DNA of 64,000 bases from DASUAS01 sp963819475 (GTDB lineage: Bacteria > Actinomycetota > Acidimicrobiia > IMCC26256 > DASPTH01), in contig CAWFWE010000003.1 of NCBI GenBank assembly GCA_963819475.1, forward strand, positions 248,001-312,000. Reading direction: 5' to 3'. A model generated the notes under the pieces. It had not been told where the DNA came from. It ran no database searches and saw nothing but the letters and a program-made list of their open reading frames with translations. Positions 45,684-52,660 of this stretch are shown here, one piece after another (the first letter of the stretch is position 1; every line of letters starts with the position of its first letter). A program made the translations under genes and the position numbers.

Positions 45684-45709
45684 GCCGGACGCGCGCCTGA
45701 CGCGTTCGC

Positions 45710-46625
45710 TCAGGTCCCCCGTCGGGTGCGGGTCAGGACGTCGGCGAGCTCGTGCTCGTGCACGACGTCGTAGCGGGCCGCGGACCGGGAGAGCACCACC
45801 GTGGCGACGACCATGGCGACGACCGAGAGCACGACCGCGACCCACTCGACGACGCCCTCCGTCGGGACGGTCTCGTGCAGCATGGTGATGCCGACGACGG
45901 CGGCGACGACGGGCTCCACGACGGTCAACGTCGGCAGGGACGCGGTGAGCGAGCCGGCCTGGAACGCGCGTTGGTTCACGACGAACCCCAATGCCCCGAG
46001 GACGGCCAGCGCGTACGGCTCCCAGTGCGCCAATGCTCCGAAGCCGTGGTGGTCGAGCAGTACGACCGTCGACTTCGTGAGCGCGGCGGTCAGGCCGAAC
46101 AAGGCGCCGGCCGTGAACGCGAACAGCACCGCGCGCCGCGTGCCCACCGACCGGGAAGCGACGACGATGCAGGCGATCAGCACCGGTGTCGCGATCGCGC
46201 CACACGCCAACCACGCGCCGGTGGAGGCGAAGTCGCGCCCGCCGTCGGTGCCGGCCAGGATGAGGAAGACGGTGAGGCCGATGGCGAGGATGCACGCCCA
46301 CGCGAACTCGGCGCGACCGAGCCGTCGCCCCGCCCACCACGCGCTCGAGGGGCAGGGCGAACAGGATGCCGCTGGTGATGACCGGCTGGACCACGAGGAG
46401 CTCACCGACGCCGAGCGCCAGCGCCTGCAGCCCGTAGCCGAGGCCGTCGGCGGCCAGGCCGGCCAGCCAGACCGGCCTCCGGGCCAGGCGCAGCACCAGA
46501 CGGACGCCGCCGCCAACGGCGCCGTGCCCGTCGGCACCGGTGTCGCGCTCGGCCTCGCGCTGTTGCAGGACCGACGCCGCGGCGTAGGCGAGGGCCGCTC
46601 CGAGCGCCAGCAACACGGCCGCCAT
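45710..46625 (-). CDS. DMT/EamA-family transporter (frameshifted)
   Basis: About 305 residues and ten hydrophobic helices. It starts MAAVLLALGAALAYAAASVLQ and continues LAGLAADGLGYGLQALALGVGELLVVQPVI; after the frame change it reads AGRRLGRAEFAWACILAIG. The ending is SLPTLTVVEPVVAAVVGITMLHE, VVEWVAVVLSVVAMVVATVVL. An extra C in the CCC at 46333-46335 splits the gene. The DMT family exports small metabolites. TACCGT lies 9 bases before ATG 46625 in a -10 shared with the divergent glycosyltransferase. Confidence 0.82.
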
Positions 46626-46634
46626 GCCCGCTGG

Positions 46635-46644
46635 ACGGTAGTCT
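46635..46644. promoter_or_regulatory. Symmetric bidirectional -10 between DMT transporter and glycosyltransferase
   Basis: ACGGTAGTCT gives TAGTCT rightward (8 bases before GTG 46653) and TACCGT leftward (9 bases before ATG 46625). Only 27 bases separate the starts, and both genes look leaderless. Confidence 0.6.
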
Positions 46645-46652
46645 CTCCTCTC

Positions 46653-48419
46653 GTGCGCCGGAGCATCCTCATCGTCTCCGCGTCGATGGGCGCGGGTCAC
46701 GACGGCGCGGCCAAGGAGCTCCGCCGGCGACTCGAGGCGTCGGGGCACCGGGTCGAGGTCATCGACTTCCTCGACGCGGTCGCGTTCCACATCGGGCCGG
46801 TGCTGCGCTGGTTCTACCAGGTGCAGCTGCGCATGGCGCCGTGGAGCTACGAGCTCAGCTACAAGATGGCGCCGCTGCTCCGTGCGCCGGCGGTGATGCT
46901 CGACACGTGCCTCACCCGGCGCAAGCTCAAACGGGCGATCAAGGACTTCCGTCCCGATGCGGTCGTGTCCGTCTATCCGCTCGCCTCGCTGGTCCTCGGA
47001 CGTATGCGGCGCAAGAAGCAGCTCCGCGTCCCGGTGCTCACCTTCCTCACCGACTTCGCGGTCCACTCGTTGTGGGTGCACCGAGGGATCGACCGCCACC
47101 TGGCGGTGAGCGAGATCTCCGCCGCCGCCGCCGAGTCGCGCGGCGGCAAGGACGCCCGGGCCCGCGGGCCGCTGGTGAGCGAGCGCTTCCGGGAGGCGGA
47201 GTACGACCGCGAGGCCGTGCGCAGCAACCTCGGCCTCTCGCCCGACGACCGCGCCGTGCTCGTCGTCGCCGGCTCGTGGGGCGTCGGCGACGTCGTCGCC
47301 ACCGTCGAGGCCATCGGCGGCAGCGGCGAGTTCCACCCCATCACCGTGTGCGGGCGCGACGACAAGCTCCGCGCCGAGCTCGAGAAGCGGGGCTTCGGCA
47401 CCGTGATCGGGTGGACCGACCAGATGCCGGCGCTCATGTCCGCGTCCGACGCCCTGGTCGAGAACGCAGGTGGGCTCACCTGCATGGAGGCGTTCGCAGT
47501 CGGGTTGCCCGTGATCACCTTCAAGCCGATCGCCGGACACGGCAAGGACAACGCGGAGATGATGGCCCGCGCCGGGGTCAACTGCTACGCGCGCGACGAG
47601 GACGAGCTGCACGAGATCCTGCGCGAGGTCACCCGTCCGGGCCCGGAGCGCGACGTCCTCGTCGACACCGCGCGCCTTCTGTTCGTCGCCGATCCCGCCG
47701 ACGACGTCGAGGAGCTCGCGCAGACTGAGCACCTGGTCGACCGCAAGGGCCGGGTCGTCGCGCTGCGTGCGCCGCGCGGACGGCGCACCGCGATGACCGC
47801 GGCGGTCAGCGTGCTCGTGCTGTACGCCGGGTTGACGCTCGGCGCCCAGGCGGTGTCCGCCATCGGTGTCGGCGTCGCCAAGCCGCCGAAGAACGTCGCC
47901 GACACGGCGTACGTCGGCATCCGCCTCGACCACGAGCAGCTCGCCGATGGTGTGCTGCTGGACGAGATCCAGAGCCTGGGTGTCTCGGTGGTCGTCGACG
48001 CCCGCGCCGCGACGCACCGCTCGGTCCAGCTGGAGACGCTCGCCGACCAGGGCGTCGACATCGCCAACGGCGGCTGGGGGAAGGGCTCGTTCCTCCGCTG
48101 GAACCGCGCCCACAACGACGTGTCGAAGGCCGGCAAGGTGATCGCCCAGGAGGCGGGCCAGCCGGCGCGCGAGTTCTGTCCCGGTCGCCGCCTCGACGCC
48201 TTCGACCAGTACTACTCGCACCGCCAGAAGCAGAAGCTGGTGCAGGCGAACCACACCGTCCGCCCGGAGAGCCTCCCCACCCGGCTCGAGTCGGGCAAGG
48301 TCTACGTGCTCGACGGTCGCGACCGCGACCCCACGGCCATGGAGATCGCGGTCGCCGACCTCGAGGCGCAGTTCGCGCGCTCCGGCCTGCGGGCCGCGCC
48401 GCTCGGGGAGCTGCGCTGA
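46653..48419 (+). CDS. MGDG-synthase-like glycosyltransferase fused to a degenerate deacetylase-like domain
   Basis: A 588-residue protein. Residues 1-360 form a GT-B enzyme of the MGDG synthase/MurG type: ILIVSASMGAGHDGAAKELRRRLE, VPVLTFLTDFAVHSLWVH, VVAGSWGVGDVV, then GGLTCMEAFAVGLPVITFKPIAGHGKDN. A membrane helix (AVSVLVLYAGLTLGAQAVSAI) follows near 385-405. The last 170 residues (GIRLDHEQLADGVLLDEIQSLGVSVVVDARA, GGWGKGSFLRWNRAHND) resemble a NodB deacetylase fold without its catalytic Asp-Asp and His motifs. I infer synthesis or export of a glycolipid or surface glycan. Confidence 0.8.
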   Translation: MRRSILIVSASMGAGHDGAAKELRRRLEASGHRVEVIDFLDAVAFHIGPVLRWFYQVQLRMAPWSYELSYKMAPLLRAPAVMLDTCLTRRKLKRAIKDFRPDAVVSVYPLASLVLGRMRRKKQLRVPVLTFLTDFAVHSLWVHRGIDRHLAVSEISAAAAESRGGKDARARGPLVSERFREAEYDREAVRSNLGLSPDDRAVLVVAGSWGVGDVVATVEAIGGSGEFHPITVCGRDDKLRAELEKRGFGTVIGWTDQMPALMSASDALVENAGGLTCMEAFAVGLPVITFKPIAGHGKDNAEMMARAGVNCYARDEDELHEILREVTRPGPERDVLVDTARLLFVADPADDVEELAQTEHLVDRKGRVVALRAPRGRRTAMTAAVSVLVLYAGLTLGAQAVSAIGVGVAKPPKNVADTAYVGIRLDHEQLADGVLLDEIQSLGVSVVVDARAATHRSVQLETLADQGVDIANGGWGKGSFLRWNRAHNDVSKAGKVIAQEAGQPAREFCPGRRLDAFDQYYSHRQKQKLVQANHTVRPESLPTRLESGKVYVLDGRDRDPTAMEIAVADLEAQFARSGLRAAPLGELR

Positions 48420-49165
48420 ACCTCGGTCGCCCGCTGAAGTACGTCGGGGCAGCCGGACTGGCGGGAGCGGGCGCGCTGGCGGTCCTCCACACCGCGCCCG
48501 CACTGGGGGGCGTGTCGCCCATAGGCGTGCGCTTCACGCCCGCGTTGGTGGGAGTGGGTCGGCGCGGTCACGTCGCGCTCACCTTCGACGACGGGCCGGA
48601 CGCGGCGTCGACCCCGCATTTCCTCGACACGCTCGACGATCTCGGATGGCACGCGACGTTCTTCATGCTCGGTGAGATGACGCGTCGTGACCCGGGGCTG
48701 GCGCGCGCCGTCGCCGACGCCGGGCACGAGATCGGGGTGCACGGCGACGTCCACGGGAACATGCTCCGGCGCACCCCGCGTCACGCGGCCGACGACATCG
48801 CGCGCGCACACGAGACCATCACCGGCGCGACCGGCGTCGAACCCCGCTGGTTCCGCCCTCCGTTCGGCATCTCGTCGTACGCGTCGTTGCGCGCCGCGCG
48901 ACGGCTCGGGATGACGACCGTCCTCTGGACCACCTGGGGTCGCGACTGGCGGCGCGAGGCCACGCCCGCCTCGGTCGTCGCCGACGTCACCCGCCGCTAC
49001 GTCGACGGTGGCACCGTGCTGCTCCACGACTCCGATTGCACCTCGTATCCCGGGTCGTGGCACTCGACGCTCGGCGCGTTGCCGCGCCTCGCCGACGAGT
49101 TCGCGGCGCGCGCGCTCGTCGTCGGCACCGTTGGCGCTCATGGCATCGGGAGCCGCGCCGCCTGA
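48416..49165 (+). CDS. Polysaccharide deacetylase (NodB domain)
   Basis: The catalytic domain shows VALTFDDGPDAAS (Asp pair), IGVHGDVHGN (His pair, motif 2), RPPFGISSY (motif 3) and VLLHDSD (motif 5), so it should be an active metal-dependent deacetylase of a wall or capsule glycan. The reading frame extends upstream of GTG 48512 through LKYVGAAGLAGAGALAVLHTAP, a signal anchor, to a CTG at 48416 that overlaps the glycosyltransferase stop as CTGA. I take 48416 because the anchor is needed for export; a CTG start is rare, so this is tentative. Confidence 0.8.
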   Translation: MNLGRPLKYVGAAGLAGAGALAVLHTAPALGGVSPIGVRFTPALVGVGRRGHVALTFDDGPDAASTPHFLDTLDDLGWHATFFMLGEMTRRDPGLARAVADAGHEIGVHGDVHGNMLRRTPRHAADDIARAHETITGATGVEPRWFRPPFGISSYASLRAARRLGMTTVLWTTWGRDWRREATPASVVADVTRRYVDGGTVLLHDSDCTSYPGSWHSTLGALPRLADEFAARALVVGTVGAHGIGSRAA

Positions 49166-49175
49166 TCCTCCCGCG

Positions 49176-49181
49176 TACGAT
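49176..49181 (+). promoter_or_regulatory. -10 element of monooxygenase gene
   Basis: TACGAT, 6 bases before GTG 49188. Confidence 0.6.
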
Positions 49182-49187
49182 CGCGCG

Positions 49188-49514
49188 GTGATCTTCATCG
49201 TCGTGAAGTTCCTGGTGAAGCCGGAGTGGGTCGACCGGTGGGTCGACCTCGTGGCGCCGTTCACCGAGGCGACGCGCGCCGAGCCCGGCAACCTGTGGTT
49301 CGAGTGGTCGCGCAGCCTCGACGCGCCGAACGAGTTCGTGCTCGTGGAGGCGTTCCGTGACGGCGACGCCGGACGCGTGCACGTGGAGAGCGACCACTTC
49401 GCCGCCGCCATCGCCACGATGCCGCAGGCGCTGCTCGAGACGCCCCGGATCGTGAGCCAGGTCGTCGACCAGCACGACTGGAACGAGATGGGGGAGATGC
49501 GGGTCAGCCGGTGA
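49188..49514 (+). CDS. Antibiotic biosynthesis monooxygenase (ABM/YgiN-like) protein
   Basis: A 108-residue ferredoxin-like fold: IVVKFLVKPEWVDRWVDLVAPFTEATRAEPGNLWFEWSRS, EFVLVEAFRDGDAGRVHVESDHFAAAIATMP. This is the pattern of small cofactor-free quinol monooxygenases such as YgiN, which act on quinols or related aromatics. The leaderless start is supported by TACGAT. It overlaps the convergent propeller gene by 11 bases. Confidence 0.85.
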   Translation: MIFIVVKFLVKPEWVDRWVDLVAPFTEATRAEPGNLWFEWSRSLDAPNEFVLVEAFRDGDAGRVHVESDHFAAAIATMPQALLETPRIVSQVVDQHDWNEMGEMRVSR

Positions 49515-50589
49515 TCCGGTAGAGCCGACCGCTGGTCCAGTCGCCCACGTAGAGGGCGCCGCTCCCGTCGACGAGCACGGGCACCGGGTTGGCGAACCCG
49601 GTGAGGAAGGTCGTGGTCCGGCCGGTGTAGCCGGACGCCGAACGCGTCACCCGCACCAGCTTCACCTGGCCGGTCACCCACTCGGCGACGACCGCGCCGG
49701 TGCCGACGGTCGTCCCGAGCTGGCCCGTGACGATCGCCACGCCGCTGACGGCCGCGTGCTTCCCGAGCACCGCGATCGGGGCGGGTACCCCGTCACAGGC
49801 GGCAGCATCCTGCCCGTAGCACGCCGGAAACCCCCACGACTGCCCGGACTTCACCAGCGCCAACCAGTCACCCGGGGTCTTGGCGCGCAGGTCGTCGCGC
49901 TGGTTCATGGTCACGAAGAGGTCGTCGGTCCCGGGCCAGAACGTGAGCCCGACCTCGGCGCGGATGTGGTCGGCCACCACCTGCACGTCGCTGCCGTCGG
50001 GGAGGAACGAGAGGACCGACGCCGACCAGGTCGCGGTCGGGCTGCAGTCGTCGCACGGCGCCGAGATGCCGAGGTACAGGCGGCCGTCGGCGCCCTGCGC
50101 GATGCCGTTCACCTCGCCCGTGCCGTTGGGCACCGCGAGGACCGAGGTGCGGCTCGTGAACTGCCTTCCGTCGAACCCGCGCAGCGCGAGCACACCAGTG
50201 GACTGCGCGACGTACAGCGTGTCGCCGACCCAGAGCAGGCCGAGCGGCGTGTGCACATCGGTCGCCACCTTCTGGGGCGTCGGACCCGCCGCGCTCACGA
50301 GGTAGATCGCATCGGTGTTCTTGTCGGTCGCCTGCGCGGTCGCGGCCCAGATGCGGCCTTGCGCGTCCACGGCCAGCGCCGAGATCTTCTTCAGTGACCA
50401 CGCGTAGACCGTCGCGACGAGACCACGCGGACCATGCAGCCCCGCGCCGATCATGACCGTGTTCGTCGCCGCGCCGGCGCGCGTGAACGGCACGACGAGC
50501 GCGCTCACGCCGGTCGTGACGGCGAGTATGAGTGCGAGCGCGAGCGCTCGGAAGCGGACGGCGGACACGGTGTGGAGCGTTGCAGTCAC
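49504..50589 (-). CDS. Secreted six-bladed beta-propeller (sorbosone/glucose dehydrogenase-like)
   Basis: A 361-residue exported protein. The signal peptide is FRALALALILAVTTGVSALVV, cleaved near TRAGAAT. Blades read GPRGLVATVYAWSLKKISALAVDAQGRIWAAT, HTPLGLLWVGDTLYVAQSTG, GEVNGIAQGADGRLYLGISAPCDDC, VGLTFWPGTDDLFVTMNQRDD and VLVDGSGALYVGDWTSGRLYRI. The family includes PQQ-dependent sugar dehydrogenases and NHL proteins; the catalytic His is not obvious, so enzyme activity is unproven. The Cys pairs suggest disulphides. Confidence 0.8.
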   Translation of the reverse strand: MTATLHTVSAVRFRALALALILAVTTGVSALVVPFTRAGAATNTVMIGAGLHGPRGLVATVYAWSLKKISALAVDAQGRIWAATAQATDKNTDAIYLVSAAGPTPQKVATDVHTPLGLLWVGDTLYVAQSTGVLALRGFDGRQFTSRTSVLAVPNGTGEVNGIAQGADGRLYLGISAPCDDCSPTATWSASVLSFLPDGSDVQVVADHIRAEVGLTFWPGTDDLFVTMNQRDDLRAKTPGDWLALVKSGQSWGFPACYGQDAAACDGVPAPIAVLGKHAAVSGVAIVTGQLGTTVGTGAVVAEWVTGQVKLVRVTRSASGYTGRTTTFLTGFANPVPVLVDGSGALYVGDWTSGRLYRITG

Positions 50590-50707
50590 ACCCTGTGCAC
50601 GCGCTGAGCATCCGCTGCGAACCCGAGATTCTTACCCGGCTCTTGCACGGTTTCAGAGGTCTCTCAGCGCCGGCGGTGTTGCGTGAGCGCACGCACTCGG
50701 ACGTTTG

Positions 50708-50718
50708 AAGGAGGTGAT
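50708..50718 (+). promoter_or_regulatory. Full-length Shine-Dalgarno of small secreted protein
   Basis: AAGGAGGTGAT, complementary to the whole anti-Shine-Dalgarno tail of 16S rRNA, 4 bases before ATG 50723. It contrasts with the leaderless genes around it. Confidence 0.75.
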
Positions 50719-50722
50719 GCAC

Positions 50723-50952
50723 ATGCAGAAATGGATGAGAACCGGCGTACTCGCGGTGGGACTCACCGGCGCGTTGATCGGCGGTGGAACGATGGTTGCT
50801 CACGCGCAGACGAGCGACACCTCGGGTTCCTCCTCGAGCAGCTCGGGTTCCGGCTCGGGCTCGACTCGACGCCGAACGGGTCCTCGTCGACCACGACCCC
50901 ACAAGGGGGTACGGGGAGCGGGAACGCGCAGGGGAACTGCCCGAACATGTGA
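50723..50952 (+). CDS. Small secreted Ser/Gly-rich protein (frameshifted)
   Basis: About 76 residues. MQKWMRTGVLAVGLTGALIG is a signal peptide, cleaved after AHA in VAHAQTSD. The mature part is Ser/Gly/Thr-rich and ends TPQGGTGSGNAQGNCPNM. The frame changes near 50862-50870 by one missing or two extra bases; both halves share the same Ser/Gly bias, which supports joining them. It has the strongest ribosome site in the window, so high expression is likely. The function is unknown; a surface or matrix peptide is one possibility. Confidence 0.65.
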
Positions 50953-50970
50953 GCCGGTCGGGACGGTAGG

Positions 50971-51318
50971 TCACCCGCCCGGCGCGGCCGGCCGGGCGGG
51001 TGCCACCGGCGCAGTCACCGTGATCCAGCTGGTCCCCGGCCGGGTCGCGGTCAGCCGGTGCGGCGTCCCCGCCCGGAGCAGCAACCAGTCGCCCGGCGTC
51101 AGCACGACCGGCGTCCCTGCGACCTCGAGCTCCGCGCCGCCGGCCACCACGACCACCCACTCGTCCGCCGTGCCGAGGTACTCGACCGGGGCGTCGAGGC
51201 GACCGCTGAGGATCTGCTCGACCACCGCGGTGCCGGCCGACACCAGCACCTCGGTCGTCTCACCCGTCGCCGGCGCCTGGGCCGCGTCGCGGAGGCGTCC
51301 CCGCACGATGTCGTCCAT
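50971..51318 (-). CDS. Cupin-domain protein
   Basis: A 115-residue single cupin. Motif 1-like is EYLGTADEWVVVVAGGAELEVAG and motif 2-like is LTPGDWLLLRAGTPHRLTAT. The His of motif 2 is present; motif 1 lacks the usual HxH, so metal binding may be partial. TAGACC, a near-consensus -10 (51325-51330), lies 6 bases before ATG 51318. Role unknown. Confidence 0.8.
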   Translation of the reverse strand: MDDIVRGRLRDAAQAPATGETTEVLVSAGTAVVEQILSGRLDAPVEYLGTADEWVVVVAGGAELEVAGTPVVLTPGDWLLLRAGTPHRLTATRPGTSWITVTAPVAPARPAAPGG

Positions 51319-51365
51319 CGCGCCGGTCTACTCCGCCCGACCACCGGGCTCACGCCCGGTCGAGC

Positions 51366-52277
51366 TCAGCGGGTGAACGAGCGCGTGCCCTGCAGGTCGA
51401 GGAGCCCGTCCGCCAGCTCCTCGACCTCGTCCCGCCACGACTCCGCCTCCTGCACCGGCACCAGCACCAGCTTGGAGAAGCCGACCGCGAGGAACTCCTC
51501 CAACCGATCGCGCAGCGCCGGCAACCCCACCGCGATCACCTCGCCGGGGTCGAAGCCAAGGCGCGCCCCGACCATGCTCGCGTACGGCTCGGGCACCTCG
51601 GTGCGCCCGTAGAACACCATGGCGCCGTAGTGCTCGTCGTCGATCTCGCGGTCCGCCGCGGCGGCCGCCTCCTCGACCGCGGCCCGTCCCTCGGCGACCT
51701 GCGCGGGCGTGCAGAAGCTGGGGAGCCAGCCGTCGGCGAGCTCACCGACCCGGCGCAGCTCGCGTCGCGCCCGTCCGCCGAGCCACACGTCGGGCGGCTG
51801 CTGGACCGGGCGCGTGCCGATCGACACGCCCTCGTAGTGGAAGCGGGGCCCGTCGTGGTCGACGATGTCCTCGGTCCAGAGCCGGCGCAGCAGCGGCAGC
51901 GCCTCGTCGAACCACGGGGCGCGCTCCTCACGGGTCACACCGAACGCCTGCTGCTCGTGGGGCTCGACGACGCCGAGGCCGAACGCGGGGAGGGCCCGGC
52001 CGCCGGACAGCACGTCGAGGCTGGCCCACTGCTTCGCCAACAGCACCGGGTTGCGACCGGGCAGCACCTGCACGCTCGTCCCCAGCTTCAGCTTCTTCGT
52101 GCGCCCGGCGGCGAACGCGAGCGACACCATCGGCTCCGGGATCGGCCCGGTGGCGCGCTCGGAGCACCAGATGGAGTCGAACCCGAGCGACTCCAGCGCG
52201 TCGATCAGCTCCGCGAAGCGCGCCCCGCCGTCGGCCAGCCCCTGCGTGCCGATCCCGTACCCGATGCGGACCTTCAT
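51366..52277 (-). CDS. LLM-class (F420-type) oxidoreductase
   Basis: A 303-residue bacterial-luciferase-like TIM barrel. Typical segments are FAELIDALESLGFDSIWCSERATGPIPEP, KLKLGTSVQVLPGRNPVLLAKQWASLDVLSGGRALPAFGLG, ERAPWFDEALPLLRRLWTED and PPDVWLGGRARRELRRVGELADGWLP. In Actinobacteria such enzymes usually use F420 rather than FMN. GGGGACAC precedes ATG 52277, whose first bases overlap the stop of the repeat-encoded ORF. Confidence 0.88.
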   Translation of the reverse strand: MKVRIGYGIGTQGLADGGARFAELIDALESLGFDSIWCSERATGPIPEPMVSLAFAAGRTKKLKLGTSVQVLPGRNPVLLAKQWASLDVLSGGRALPAFGLGVVEPHEQQAFGVTREERAPWFDEALPLLRRLWTEDIVDHDGPRFHYEGVSIGTRPVQQPPDVWLGGRARRELRRVGELADGWLPSFCTPAQVAEGRAAVEEAAAAADREIDDEHYGAMVFYGRTEVPEPYASMVGARLGFDPGEVIAVGLPALRDRLEEFLAVGFSKLVLVPVQEAESWRDEVEELADGLLDLQGTRSFTR

Positions 52278-52660
52278 GTGTCCCCTTCATTGGTCGATTC
52301 CGCGGCGCCGTCCCGCCCTCCGGGCACGGCTCCGCTGCATCTCCTACTGACGATGGTCGATTCCGCTGCGCCGTCCCGCCCTCCGGGCACGGCTCCGCTG
52401 CATCTCATACTGACGATGGTCGATTCCGCTGCGCCGTCCCGCCCTCCGGGCACGGCTCCGCTGCATCTCCTACTGACGATGGTCGATTCCGCTGCGCCGT
52501 CCCGCCCTCCGGGCACGGCTCCGCTGCATCTCCTACTGACGATGGTCGATTCCGCTGCGCCGTCCCGCCCTCCGGGCACGGCTCCGCTGCATCTCATACT
52601 GACGATGGTCGATTCCGCTGCGCCGTCCCGCCCTCCGGGCACGGCTCCGCTGCATCTCAT
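52274..52660 (-). repeat. Tandem hairpin array C: six units, period 63, encoding one open 128-aa repeat ORF
   Basis: Six units of 63 bases fill the gap between the acyl-CoA dehydrogenase and LLM genes. On the minus strand each has the GCCC-GGA-GGGC hairpin core and ends GGAATCGACCATCGTCAGTA(T/G)GAGATG. Because 63 is 21 codons, the frame stays open: ATG 52660 overlaps the dehydrogenase stop (ATGA) and TGA at 52276-52274 overlaps the LLM ATG (ATGA). The repeat peptide would be RCSGAVPGGRDGAAESTIVS. Arrays A and B use other frames of the same core, so the nucleic acid rather than the peptide appears conserved. Confidence 0.9.

Noticed and set aside
44823..48503. A 1,226-codon open frame on the minus strand
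   Set aside because: It is antisense to the ECF, glycosyltransferase and related genes, has Arg/Gly/His-rich composition typical of the complement of GC-rich coding DNA, and contributes only the N-terminal third of the DMT transporter.
52288..52660. CRISPR-like array at 52.3-52.7 kb
   Set aside because: Units are contiguous 63-base tandem copies without unique spacers, and there are no cas genes.
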